From Piper betle (lineage: Eukaryota > Streptophyta > Magnoliopsida > Piperales > Piperaceae): a stretch of DNA of 64,000 nucleotides. Made by a program: the position numbers and the translations under genes. The stretch lies in the NCBI GenBank assembly GCA_033002965.1, contig JAURVB010014985.1:1-64000 (forward strand), read 5' to 3'. The notes beneath the pieces were generated by a model, which was not told the DNA's origin, made no database searches, and saw nothing but the letters and a program-made list of their open reading frames with translations. Shown piece after piece: positions 24,250-36,375 of the stretch (its first letter is position 1; each line of letters starts with the position of its first letter).

Positions 24250-27091
24250 TGTAAAACCCACGATTCGAGTTAGGGTCGATCGTTATTTTTGAGTTGAGTC
24301 AGTTTCAGGACACGTGTACCGAGCCAACGCCGGTCGCGTGTATGAGCTATGAGGGTCATGCGTACCCAAGTATATGATGATAACGTCATAAACACAGCAG
24401 AACAGAATGAGTTATCAGAATATATGAGAGTATGCCAGTGATTTTCTTTTCTTTTTATATATAGTGGATCGTAGAATTAGTTTTAGGCCGTTTACCGCGT
24501 TAGGACGCGTTACGGGCATTTTGGGTGGGTTGATAGTTCTAGAGCATATCATTATGATTTTTTTGGTGTGGTTCGATTTTATGGGATTTTTCCCAAATTT
24601 TTTTGGAATTTTTTTTATGACTTAAATATTATTTTTGACTCGAGTCGAAGACGAGTCAAGTAATATTTACAACTTTGCCACCACACATCGCCGCCGCCCA
24701 GCCGCCGATCGTTGGCACCCAGCTCCGCCACGGTGTTGCCGTGCCGCCCCGACCAGCCCCAGCCGCATCCAGGCCGCCATGACGCCGGAATCACCGCCTA
24801 GCGCCGCGGCTACATTTCAGCCGCGTCGTCGATTCCGCCGCCGGCGACCGTCACCGCCACGATCAGGAGGTCGCCTCAGCACCCTCAGCCCTCCAGTGAC
24901 CTTCCCCGACCGGAACGGAGGCCATCGCCGCCCTGGCCGGCCGGATCTAGCCACCCATTGCCGCCGGCCCTGTTTATGCATTTTCTGGCGAGCCGCCACC
25001 TCCGTTGGCCGCGTCGACCTCGTAGATGAGACGGGCTCGCCGAGCCGGTTCCGAGGGTACCCAACACGACCACTTTCCGGCCAGTAGACGCCGCCGGCGT
25101 TTGTCGCCGGAAAACCACCGGAAGCCGCCGGAAAACTGCCAGCAGCAGCCGGAAAACCGGAATTTCTGGAATTCATTGGAATTTACCGGATCTTCCGCGG
25201 GGCTCACCTAGTCGAGCCCGATCGAGCTTTGGATGCCGATGAGCGCCGAATTTGAGTTCCGAGACGCGACGGAACCCTAACCGTCGCCGATTGCCGACTA
25301 CGTGAGGTATAATTACCTCCGATTGAGTTATTTAAAATTGATTATGATTGTTAGCATAGCATGCTAGAATTAACTAGTTGTCATGATGAATGTCATACTA
25401 TGAATGAAGTAAAGATGCGCATGATGTGATTAACATGGAATGATAGTTAAGTGATCTGATGAACTAAAGTAAATTGAGCATGATAATCGAGTACAACGTA
25501 ACTTAGGAAATATAATTAGATTGATATTAATAGGATAAGTTGGAATTACTTTCACATTATAATTGTTGCTTGTTATGGTTGATGATTGAATTGTGTGTGA
25601 TGTTCATTGACGTTTGATGCATCATTTAGTTAGCGGGCGTTAGTATTTAGTTTTGATGTGTAGGTACGGAGTAGGAGCTCGCCGCCTAGGCGCGATGACA
25701 CGCTTGGAGCTTCTACCAGGTCCGTTTAGGACTCGTCTCTGTTTTACTCTTTTCTATTGTATGTTTATTTTATCATTTGCAGGACGGGTTAAGTGGCGTT
25801 TTATTGGATCCCACTTAACTCGGGCCATCTAGCCGAACAGATTTCCGGATTAATAACCCCTTGAGGATGAGATCCCTCGAGGTTGATTTCGAAAACAAGA
25901 TCCACCACAAGTTGCCTTCGGGCCTATTATATAAATCCCTACCCAGCCCTATATATATATAGTCTTCGCGTTTTTAGTGAGACGAGAGATGGAGAAATCG
26001 ACTGCACGTACCATGCAGAGGATGTCGTGACAGTCAAAGCGGGCTCTGGATTAGTGCCAGCGGACTGTTCCATTCTCGAGGGATCCTGACAACTCCGCGT
26101 TTGAGTTCCTCACACCCGGAGAACGTGGAGGCTTACGGGTACTGTTTAGTACAGCGCATGTCCGGACTTGTGGTTCAAAGGGTACTAAAGGCGACTGCCT
26201 GAGAGTACTCGGCCTTCGTGCTCAAGGCCAGGAGAAATATGGAGGTAAGGAGAGGGCTTAGGATAAAGTTTCACGAGAAGTACTGAAAAAGAAGTGCTGA
26301 GAGTAGCACAGTACCAGCAGCAGAGCAGTAAGTTCGGGATGCTACCGGGTCTGCAGCCCAGTGGCTCCTCAGTAGTGCCCTTCAGAGTGTTCACGTGGAG
26401 TATATGATGATTTCTTTCATATGAGAGTTTGCTCTCATAGCCAGTTTGTTATAGTTATTTTATTTTCCGGACCAGTAACACTTGTTACTGACGTGTTTTT
26501 ATACTATATGTAGGTAATAATCACGAGTTGGAGGAGCCAGCTTGGACGGAGGAGCAATGAGGTCTTGTACACACACACATGTTAGATTTTTGAATGTTTA
26601 ATATTGTGTTATTATGTTATTATATTGTGAATGACATGTTCAAATGCATGAGACATGATATGAATGAAATGAACATGATCAGAGCTAGCGCAGCAGAAGC
26701 GTGGTGGGTTGAGACCCAAGCTTCAGAATGAATTCATAATATGTTAGATTTTGTGTGAATGAAATCATGGATGTATGTGTATATATTTATATATATGATA
26801 TATATTATTTTGACAGGGTGGGCCCATAATTGCACTTTTAGGGGAGACCCTGTCTGTTTTATTTTAGAATTTTGATTGTAATTGTGTTGGTGTGAAAATT
26901 GGTTGCATGTCATCCATGTAGTATCCTGTTAGGGTTTTATGCATTCATACATACATGATAGCAAGTCAGTATCTTCATCTTAAGACGCCGAGATTGGATC
27001 CGCATGAGTTAGGTTCGGGTTAGCCGACCTAACCAGGGCCTGTAACATGCCGGTTCGGTTCACGAGCGTGAACCGGATTTGGGGTGTTACA
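24250..27091 (+). mobile_element. 5' LTR of complete LARD-like element B
   Basis: A 2842-bp LTR from TGTAAAACCC to GGTGTTACA. It closely matches the 3' LTR at 30459-33429, but lacks about 26 bp just after position 24276 that the 3' LTR retains. Visible parts in order are a TATA-like TTATATATAG at 24455-24464, a hairpin at 24635-24660, a GC-rich tract at about 24,660-25,300, paired CTCGAG-type palindromes, a second TATA-like site at 25928-25936 and a conserved 3' part. Recurrent short frames here (for example on the minus strand at 26185-26394) are LTR sequence and not treated as genes. Confidence 0.93.
25928..25936 (+). promoter_or_regulatory. Candidate TATA box in element B 5' LTR
   Basis: TATATAAAT in the context GGCCTAT..ATCCC, conserved in the other A/B-family LTRs. 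It lies about 50-60 bp downstream of the paired palindromes. The TATATATAG at 24455 is the alternative start region; the sequence alone cannot decide. Confidence 0.35.
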
Positions 27092-27096
27092 AGCAT

Positions 27097-27108
27097 TGGT
27101 ATCAGAGC
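27097..27108 (+). other. Primer-binding site of element B (tRNA-iMet type)
   Basis: TGGTATCAGAGC, 5 bases after the LTR end, complementary to the 3' end of initiator methionine tRNA. Confidence 0.92.
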
Positions 27109-27995
27109 CACTCTCGGCCGATTAAGATGTATGATACTTTTATAGGTGATGTGTGTGCAAAGACTGCTCCAAGTCCAGCTGGCAGGTATGTTTTCATATA
27201 TTTTCTTTACATGCAGATTTTCTTCACAAGTTGTTTGGATAACAGTGTATTCAAGACTTGATCAGAATTATGTGGAACTGACCTTAGTTGAGTTGACAGG
27301 TCATTTCTATGGGATGATATCAGATTGTTGGTAAGTTAGATGTGAGCAGGGCATGTTGTAATGCTGGTAGAGGTAGAAAGGGTATAAGGTTCTCATCTTA
27401 TACCAGATTCGGATGTTAGTAGATGTCAGTAGGAATTTGACAGGCTTGTCATGATGGGCTTAGAGACCCACTAATTCTGTCCATCGCATAAGAGATTTGG
27501 ATGAATTGGATGTTGACCAGGTGTCCGTCCTTTGTATGTCACCACATTAGTCCTACTTCCAGGGAACGTGGTGTGCATAATGGGAAGGAGCTTGAAGTGG
27601 GTAGATAACTTGAGAGGGACCACTTCTAGAAAATAGTAGCGAATGAGGATGAGTAGTGAGACGTAGGCTTGGACATAACAAGGAAAAGACCAGGACCACC
27701 AGTGCCTACGAGATCAGACATTTGACGAGATTCTACCAAAGATAAGGCACCAGATTAGTGATTGCCGTTTGAGGGCTAGTCAGCACTGATAGAAGCAGCC
27801 ACTCTAAATTTCAGGAGATCAGAGTGGGGTTTAGCATAGGTTGACCATCATATGTGTCAGCATCATGATCCAAACCCCTCTGGATCAGACACGCATGATT
27901 GGACAACCTGAACCGAGTTAATAGCAGCCAAGATATGGCAGAGATAGTAGTAGATTTACGATGCATATGAGTAGGATTAGATATTTCTGCATCTA

Positions 27996-28215
27996 GGTAG
28001 TGCACAACCGCCGACCGAGTGCACAACCGCCGACCGAGTGCACAACCGCCGACCGAGTGCACAACCACCGACCGAGTGCACAACCACCGACCGAGGTGCA
28101 CAACCGCCGACCGAGTTGGACAACCACCGCCCGAGGCGCACAACCGCCGTCCGAGATTCACTACCACTGACCGCAGACGCACTACCGCCGTCCGTGTATT
28201 GCTCATCCACCGACC
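27996..28215 (+). repeat. 19-20-bp minisatellite in element B
   Basis: About 11 units of TGCACAACCGCCGACCGAG with variants, the counterpart of the longer array at 5443-5745 in element A. Confidence 0.85.
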
Positions 28216-30420
28216 GAGTAGATCAGTTAAGGTATTAGTAGGACTAGAGTTTGAGGAACAAGGATATAGTTACAAAGACAGTCAGCATAATAGAAAAGAG
28301 TTAAGGAGAACAGTAGGTTATTTGGATGAGATGGCATAGGATCCCACTTCACAGTTCTCTTGCAATCATTGTCTTGACCTAACACCATTGGGTCAGATGA
28401 ATATTGCAAGATGTCCCCATCAGACACTGTTAGTTACAGTCTCATAGGGATGCGTATGGACAGAGTCAGGGAACATGACAGAGTGACCTCCAGATGGGAC
28501 GGTCACAATGATCAGATTGTGTAGACTGCATGATCGTGCATCCATGGGTCACAACCAGCATACATAGATCAAGATGGTTAGTAGATGATCACACGCGTAG
28601 TTTAACCCATTTAGCGATTGGCCAGCCAGCGATAGGGAGGTTGACTTGAGTATGGGGCATGGATAGAGGGTTCAGCGAGAGTGTTTTCCAGAGAGATAGT
28701 GATTTCCTTGTGTTTCGCCAGCACGATTAGGTTCTCACCTTGAACCATAGGATTGAGCCTTGCCCGAGTATAGAGGTACCTTCATGGTACTGATTAGGTT
28801 TTACAGTACAGGTAGATGTTTGCAGATCGATCTTCCAATGAGGATTTCACCCCAACATGAGAGTGGACCAGATGGAGTATATCAGTGTATGCTCATCTTT
28901 ATTGATAGCCTTGCTTGAGAGTCTACCACAGCGGTAGTAGTCATGTGAGTTGAGATTAGTACTACAAATCGGTACGGGACGGCAGGTCACACACCACTGA
29001 AGAGCGGACGAGACACGCGTCAAACCTCACTATAAGTCCCCGTAGACTTGAGGGGAGACAGTGGTTCTTTGGGTCGTTTGAACCCCGCCCGTTTAGAAGT
29101 GCGTGACTAGTACAGTATCGAGAAACACGTGCCTACTGTTAGCTGATTGAACTAGAGCCACTTAGGAGCCGTTTCTGAGATTTGTCATTGATTGACTGTT
29201 CCACAGACTGATCACCTGTGGCATAGTAAATCATGGTGATCTTAGAGACAAGTCCGTAGACCTACCGAGATTTTTGCCACCTAGTACGCTACATAGGGAT
29301 TTTATTTCCCCTGCCATTTGCATGATACCCTGACCTTACTACAGATCAGAGTGACATACCTATGTAGCAAGTGTTTTTTCTTACCCTAGTAGAGTTCCCT
29401 GTTTACCTGGCGTCAGATACCACATGTGAGAATGAGGGAGCACCTATTGAGAGTTCTTGAGCGGTGTGACTAGTTTCCACGAGATTCAGCCTCCTTTCCT
29501 ATAACCCAGAGATGTTAGAGAGAGTGGAGTTTTCACTTGAGGATTCCACTCACCCCTTTGTATGTATCAGTTCTACCATCAGTTATCCAGAGGATTGAGA
29601 TGAGTATACACTGACCAGAGTACAGAGCACATGCCATAGACCAGAGGCAGACTCTACAGCCCCATGCAGAGTATGTTATCATACTCCTTGAGACACGCTG
29701 TGTATGTACAGGTGTTCTCGCTTCCTTTCAGTAGTAGTTAGTGGTTGTATAGAGAGTCACCAGAGCCATAGTATACAGTAGAGTCATAGTAGCTATCCTT
29801 GTTCTCTTATAGAACAGAGTGAGATACTGGACTCAGGACCGAGTCAACTAGAACCAAGTGAGCGGTCCAGTTCCTTGTATAGGGACACCTGAGAGTTAGA
29901 CCTAGACTGGCGACAGTGAGCCGTGCAGCTCATTAGGGTATCCACCGTACTTAGCAGGAGACTCATAGCAGGCCTTGAGGTGACTGTAGGACCTAGAGTA
30001 GAGTTCCTGCGAGTACATGTAGGTGACTGTTCACAGATGAGGATTAGAGGGACATGGGTAGATGCTAGCAGGTAGGTCTTACCCTCGATGTAGTTTTCCA
30101 GACATAGCCCAGATTAGAACCTTGCGATACTCTAGAGTATCTGCTTGACCAACCCAGTAGGCCCTTAGGGGTGATCTAGGGTTTTTCCGCCGAGTTAGCA
30201 GTAGGGATCAGAACAGAAGAGAAGGATGATGATAATGTCAGAACAGACACAGGAAGTATAGAATCCAGAATGTTTGAGATGGTCAGCATCACTAGCATGA
30301 CTCGCCACGTCGGCACCACTACAGTCAGTGAGGATGTATAGGATTGTTGAAGCAGTAGAGGATACGACTGATATGTATCCCAGCTTCCAGGAACTAGTTT
30401 CAGCAGAACCTCCTTGAGTT

Positions 30421-30457
30421 AAAATTTCGAGGACGAAATTTTTATAAGGAGGGAAGA
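30421..30457 (+). other. Hairpin and polypurine tract of element B
   Basis: Perfect 9-bp arms at 30421-30429 and 30434-30442 with a 4-base loop, followed by the purine run AAGGAGGGAAGA (30446-30457) that ends one base before the 3' LTR. The polypurine tract primes plus-strand DNA synthesis. Confidence 0.85.
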
Positions 30458-30458
30458 T

Positions 30459-33429
30459 TGTAAAACCCACGATTCGAGTTAGGGTTTTATATTCAGAACC
30501 GGTCGGGTCGACCGTTATTTTTCGAGTTGAGTCAGTTTCAGGACACGTGTACCGAGCCGACGCCGGTCGCGTGTATGAGCTATGAGGGTCATGCGTACCC
30601 AAGTATATGATGATAACGTCATGAACACAGCAGAACAGAATGAGTTATCAGAATATATGAGAGTATGCCAGTGATTTTCTTTTATTTTTATATATAGTGG
30701 ATCGTAGAATTAGTTTTAGGCCGTTTACCGCGTTAGGACGCGTTACGGGCATTTTGGGTGGGTTGATAGTTCTAGAGCATATCATTATGATGTTTGGTGT
30801 TGTTTGATTTTACGGGATTTTTCCCGATTTTTATGAATTTTTTTAGGATTTAATACGACTTAGTTATTATACTTGACTCGAGTCGGAGACGAGTCAAGTA
30901 ATATTTACGACTTTGCCACCACACACCCCGCGCCTTTCTTCTTCTTCCCCAAACCCTCACCTTGACGCGCCGCCACTGTTCGCGTCGCCACCGCCGCCAC
31001 GGCCGACGCCGCCTGGCCGCCGATCGACGGCACCCAGCTCCGCCACGGCGTCGCCGTGCCGCCCCGACCAGGCCCGGCCACCATCAGGCCGCCACGACGC
31101 CGGAATCGCCATGCCTTGCGCCGCGGCTGCGTTTCGGTCGCGTCGTCGATTCCGCCGCCGGCGACCGTCACCGCCACGATCAGGTGGTCGCCTCAGCACC
31201 CTCGACCACTCCAGCGACCTTCCCCGACCGGAACGGAGGCCATCGCCGCCCTGGCCGGCCGGATCTAGCCACCCATCGCCGCCGGCCCTGTTTATGCATT
31301 TTCCGGCGAGCCGCCACCTCCGTTGGCCGCGTTGACCTCGTAGATGAGTCGGGCTCGCCGAGCCGGTTCCGAGGGTACCCAACACGACCACTTTCCGGCC
31401 AGTAGACGCCGCCGGCGATTGTCGCCGGAAAACCACCGGAAGCTGCCGGAAAACTGCCAGCAGCAGCCGGAAAAGCCGGAATTTCTGGAATTCACTGGAA
31501 TTCACCGGATCTTCCGCGGGGCTCACCCAGTCGAGCCCGATCGAGCTTCGGACGCCGATGAGCGCCGAATTTGAGCTCCGAGACGCGCGACGGAACCCTA
31601 ACCGTCGCCGATTGCCGACGACGTGAGGTATAATTACCTCCGATTGAGTTATTTAAAATTGATTATGATTGTTAGCATAGCATGCTAGAATTAACTAGTT
31701 GTCATGATGAATGTTAGTACTATGAGATGATAAGTCATAAGTAATGCCTAGCATGATGATGATTATATATGGGTAATTGAATAGTTAAGTGATCTAATGA
31801 AGTAAAGTCAAGTCTGAGCATGATAAGTCGAGTACGACGTAACTTAGAGAAACATAATAAAATTGGTATGAATAGGATGAGTTAGGATTACTTTCACATT
31901 TATAATTGTTGCATTGTTATGGTTGATGATTGAATTGTGTGTGATGTTCATTGAGTTTGATGCATCATTTAGTTAGCGGGCGTTAGTATTTAGTTTTGAT
32001 GTGTAGGTACGGAGTAGGAGCTCGCCGCCTAGGCGCGATGACACGCTTGGAGCTTCTACCAGGTCCGTTTAGGACTCGTCTCTGTTTTACGTCTTTTCTA
32101 TTGTATGTTTATTTTATTATTTGCAGGACGGGTTAAGTGGCGTTTTATTGGATCCCACTTAACTCGGGCCATCTAACCGAATAGTTTTCCGGATTAATAA
32201 CCCCTCGAGGATGAGATCCCTCGAGGTTGATTTCGAAAACAAGATCCACCACAAGTTGCCTTCGGGCCTATTATATAAATCCCTACCCAACCCTATATAT
32301 ATAGTAGTTTTCGCGTTTTCAGTGAGACGAGAGATGGAGAAATCGACTGCACGTACCATGCAGAGGATGCCGTGACAGTCAAAGCGGGCTCTGGATTAGT
32401 GCCAGCGGACTGTTCCATTCCCGAGGGATCCTGACAACTCCGCGTTTGAGTTCCTCACACCCGGAGAACGTGGAGGCTTACGGGTACTGTTTAGTACAGC
32501 GCATGTCCGGACTTGTGGTTCAAAGGGTACTAAAGGCGACTGCCTGAGAGTACTCGGCCTTCGTGCTCAAGGCCAGGAGAAATATGGAGGTAAGGAGAGG
32601 GCTTAGGATAAAGTTTCACGAGAAGTACTGAAAAAGAAGTGCTGAGAGTAGCACAGTACCAGCAGCAGAGCAGTAAGTTCGGGATGCTACTGGGTCTGCA
32701 GCCCAGTGGCTCCTCAGTAGTGCCCTTCAGAGTGTTCACGTGGAGTATATGATGATTTCTTTCATATGAGAGTTTGCTCTCATAGCCAGTTTGTTATAGT
32801 TATTTTATTTTCCGGACCAGTAACACTTGTTACTGACGTTTTTTTATACTATATGTAGGTAATAATCACGAGTTGGAGGAGCCAGCTTGGACGGAGGAGC
32901 AATGAGGTCTTGTACACACACACATGTTAGATTTTTGAATGTTTAATATTGTGTTATTATGTTATCATATTGTGAATGACATGTTCAAATGCATGAGACA
33001 TGATAGAATGTGAACATGATCAGAGCTGCGCAGCGGAAGCGTGGTGGGTTGAAACCCTAGCTTCAGAATGAATTCATAATATGTTAGATTTTGTGTGAAT
33101 GAAATCATGGATGTATGTGATATATATTTATATATATATATATATTATTTTGACAGGGTGGGCCCATAATTGCACTTTTAGGGGAGACCCTGTCTGTTTT
33201 ATTTTAGAATTTTGATTGTAATTGTGTTGGTGTGAAAATTGGTTGCATGTCATCAATGTAGTATCCTGTTAGGGTTTTATGCATTCATACATACATATAG
33301 CAAGTTAGATCTTCATCTTAAGACGCCGAGATTGGATCCGCACGAGTTAGGTTCGGGTTAGCCGACATAACCAGGGCCTGTAACATGCCGGTTCGGTTCA
33401 CGAGCGTGAACCGGATTTGGGGTGTTACA
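30459..33429 (+). mobile_element. 3' LTR of complete LARD-like element B
   Basis: A 2971-bp LTR from TGTAAAACCC to GTGTTACA. It is followed by ACCAA (33430-33434), identical to the five bases before the 5' LTR (24245-24249), so the element is complete and was inserted as one unit. The GC-rich tract is at about 30,900-31,620, the hairpin at 30872-30898 and the paired CCTCGAGG palindromes at 32203-32210 and 32219-32226. Confidence 0.95.
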
Positions 33430-33434
33430 ACCAA

Positions 33435-35521
33435 TATATCCTAAGCCCTCTCCTTTCCTCCATAATTTTCCTGGGCTTGAGCATGAAGACCGAGTACTCT
33501 CAAGCAGTCACCTTTAGTACCCTTTGAACCACAAGTCCGGACGTGCATTGTACTTAACAATGCCCGTAAACCTTTATGTTCTCTGGGTGTGAGGAACTCA
33601 AACGCAGAGTTGTCAGGATCCCTCAGGAATGAAACAACCCACTCACTAATCCAAGGCCTGCTTTGACTGGCACGTGCAACCGCTCATGGTACATGTGAGT
33701 CAATTTTCCCATCTCTCGTCTCACTGAAATGCCATAAAATTATATATATATAGGCCAAGGAAGGGATTTATATAATAGGCCCGATGGCAATTTGTGATGG
33801 ATCTTGTTTTCAAAAACATACTTGAGGGATCTCATCCTTGAGGGTTATTAATCAAAAAAATTGGTTGATTAAATGGCCACCCGGGTTAAGTGGTTCCAAT
33901 AAATCACCACTTAACCCGTCCTGCAAGTAATAAAACAAATATACGATAGAGTAGAGCATAAAGCAGGGACGAGTCCTAAATGGACATGGTAGAAGTTCTC
34001 AGCATGTTCTCACGCCTAGGCAGTGAGCTCCTATTCCGTACCTACACAACAAAACTAAATACTAATGCCCAGCATAATGCATGAATGTTACACTTCACAT
34101 TAATCCATACAAGACAACCACAACAATTTATGTCTACGTCTCAACCCAGGGCATTCATTCATAAAAACTATATACGTAATTTATGAATTAATTGTCTAAC
34201 CCTAATTTAACATTATCATCTATTAACAAGCATTTAAATTTAAACTAACATCTATTTCCAATCACACCATTTGTATCAAAATAAGATAATAAAACAATTC
34301 ATTATTAAATAAAATCGGATAAAAATCTATACCTAACCGTCAGTTGCCAAAGCAAGGTGATGGAAGCTGAGGGGTTGGGTTAGAAGAGCTAATGCCCTCC
34401 TAGCCAGGTTACCACGGCCGGGGACTGCAGTCCAGTGGAAAATTCTGCACAGCCACTGCAAGAAAGCATCGAAAAAGGGGGCAGCTAGGTGGAGTGGTCA
34501 GCTAGGCAAGGAAGGCCTGGGCAAGGGTGGTAGCAGGGGAAGGTGGCTCTAGTTGCCGGCGGCAAGAAAGGTGGTCGGCTAGGTCAAAAGGGAACCAAAA
34601 GAGGGGTTTTCGATTGGGGTGGGGATTGGTGCAATTAAGGTCATCTAGGGCATAAGGAGGGGATGAGGAGGGCGACGACGGTGAGTGACGGCCTGCGGCG
34701 GTGCCTGTCTCCGGCGGCAGCATCGGCTGAGTTTCCGTAGTCGCGGTGCATGTGAAGGATGGGGCTGGGATGGTGTCGGGAATGTTGGATAAGAGTGGAG
34801 GTGGGTGGTCGGAACCCGTCGCTGGAGTTGGCGGCTGGCGGTGGTGGCAACAAGGTCGCGGCCAGCTCTGGTGAGGGTCGTGAGGGGAGAGGGAAGGGAG
34901 AAAAAGGAGAAGAGAGCTGGCGGGGAGGGTGGTGAGGGGGTTAGGATGATGACGGTAGTTGGGCGCCGTCATCAGCGGTATGGTGACAAGGGAAGGGGGT
35001 GGGGGTCGATCGTCGGGGAGAAAGAAGAGATGGTCGGGACGGAAAGATATTGTGCTTGTGGCATTTTCGTAATAAAAACTTGACTCTCTCCCGACTCAAA
35101 TTAATATTACAAAATAAATCATGAAAAATATAAAATAAAATACAATAAAATATCATAAAATAAAACAATTGAGTTCTGACTCGAATAGTATGCTATAAAT
35201 CTATTAACCCACCCAAAAATAATAAATACGTATCCTAATACGGTAAACGGTTTAAAACTAATTTTACGATCCACTATATATATAAAAAAGTAAACTGTCA
35301 TACTCTCATATATTCTGATAACTCATTATTTTCTGCTATATTCATGACTGCTGTATTCATGACATTATGATCATATACTTGAGTACACATGACCCTCGTA
35401 GTTTATAACACATGACCAACCTCGGCTCAATACGTGTGCTCTAAAATTGACTTAACTGAAAATACCAGTCGAACCGATCTGTTTTGAATATAAAACCTTG
35501 GCTCGGGTCACAAGTTTTACA
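33435..35521 (-). mobile_element. Decayed LTR D, right part
   Basis: Continues the LTR interrupted by element B. Blocks such as AGTCCGGACGTGCATTGTACT and the boundary CACAAGTTTTACA match the minus-strand A/B-family LTR with many substitutions. The GC-rich tract (about 34,350-35,080) has diverged. No target duplication was found across 23407-23411 and 35522-35526, so the ends may be altered or the LTR may be part of a lost element. Confidence 0.75.
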
Positions 35522-36345
35522 TTTGGGTAAACCAACTAAATTAGAATAAGGGATGGTTTGGTCCACTTCGATTTGAAGGGAAATTGGATTTGGGGTATTA
35601 CAACCTATGATTTTTGTTTCAAAAAATATCAACGAATTGAAAAAAATGAACGATCAAACTTGCATCAACTAAGCCGCAACATGAAGCATAAGCATACTAA
35701 GATCCAAGCAAGCTTAAACCTGAATATTGGTGTATAATTTTGGCAGACTAAGATCAAATGACACTTGTCAAAAACCATATTAAGCACATAACAAATTGGT
35801 TGTCACATGCTATAAATGACTGTTCGATGAGAAAGTCAAGTTCTACTTAAAGCTCACATTTGGCTTTTTTAAATTTGAGTTTGAGTCAAAATATAATTAA
35901 TACTTGAGTTGAGTTGCTTTGAGTTTGAGCTACTTTGATTCATAGCTACTAATACATGTATTATATATTTCATAATAGAATTTAATTTTATAATCAAAGT
36001 ATCTTTGATTAATATAATTACACACAAAAGATAGTTCAATCGAGTATATTTTATTATTTAAAATTATTAATATGTCTTACTATATTATGATTTAATTAAA
36101 TTTGTAGAAAAAATCTAAGACATGTACAATAGAAAATCTTAGTTTTTTATATAATATGAAGTTTGAGTTGAGCAAGTTAAGTAAGCATAAATTTAAGCCC
36201 GACTCATTCGACAAAAAGGGTATCTCCAAATCGAGAACAACCTTAGCGCCGAAACAATAGTCTCGTACTAACTCACTGAGTCGACCCGGCGGGTCATAGC
36301 CGAGTTAACGAGTTCTACCCAGTCGTGGCGACGGTCGCGGTGGTT
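35522..36345. other. Intergenic region upstream of the PRAT gene
   Basis: AT-rich until about 36,240, then abruptly GC-rich toward the first exon. A patch at 35580-35604 (GGATTTGGGGTATTACAA) resembles the plus-strand end of an A/B-family LTR. The promoter of the downstream gene should lie in the last few hundred bases, but no clear TATA box was recognised. Confidence 0.4.
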
Positions 36346-36375
36346 ATGAAGGGAGGAAGACGAAGGGGAGTGGGC

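Larger units (their letters stand above)
27092..30458 (+). mobile_element. Internal non-coding domain of LARD-like element B
   Basis: The 3367-bp region between the two LTRs. The primer-binding site is at 27097-27108 and the polypurine tract at 30446-30457. No frame resembles Gag, protease, RT, RNase H or integrase, yet the region aligns with the internal domain of element A. Conservation of a non-coding interior between separate insertions is what is expected of a LARD. It holds a 19-20-bp minisatellite and a terminal hairpin. An autonomous partner with matching LTRs is not in this window: the chromovirus at 52461 has different LTR ends (TGTCACGGG). Confidence 0.85.

Noticed and set aside
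26185..26394. A recurring minus-strand frame (also 32530-32739, and on the plus strand at 7449-7700)
   Set aside because: It recurs because the LTR sequence recurs, antisense to the element, with no recognised domain. Conservation is explained by common LTR origin.
30905..31574. Arg/Pro/Ser-rich frames in GC-rich tracts (also 3509-4323, 24635-25207, 57117-58169)
   Set aside because: High-GC sequence has few stops in any frame; overlapping frames on both strands are all low-complexity and differ between LTR copies.
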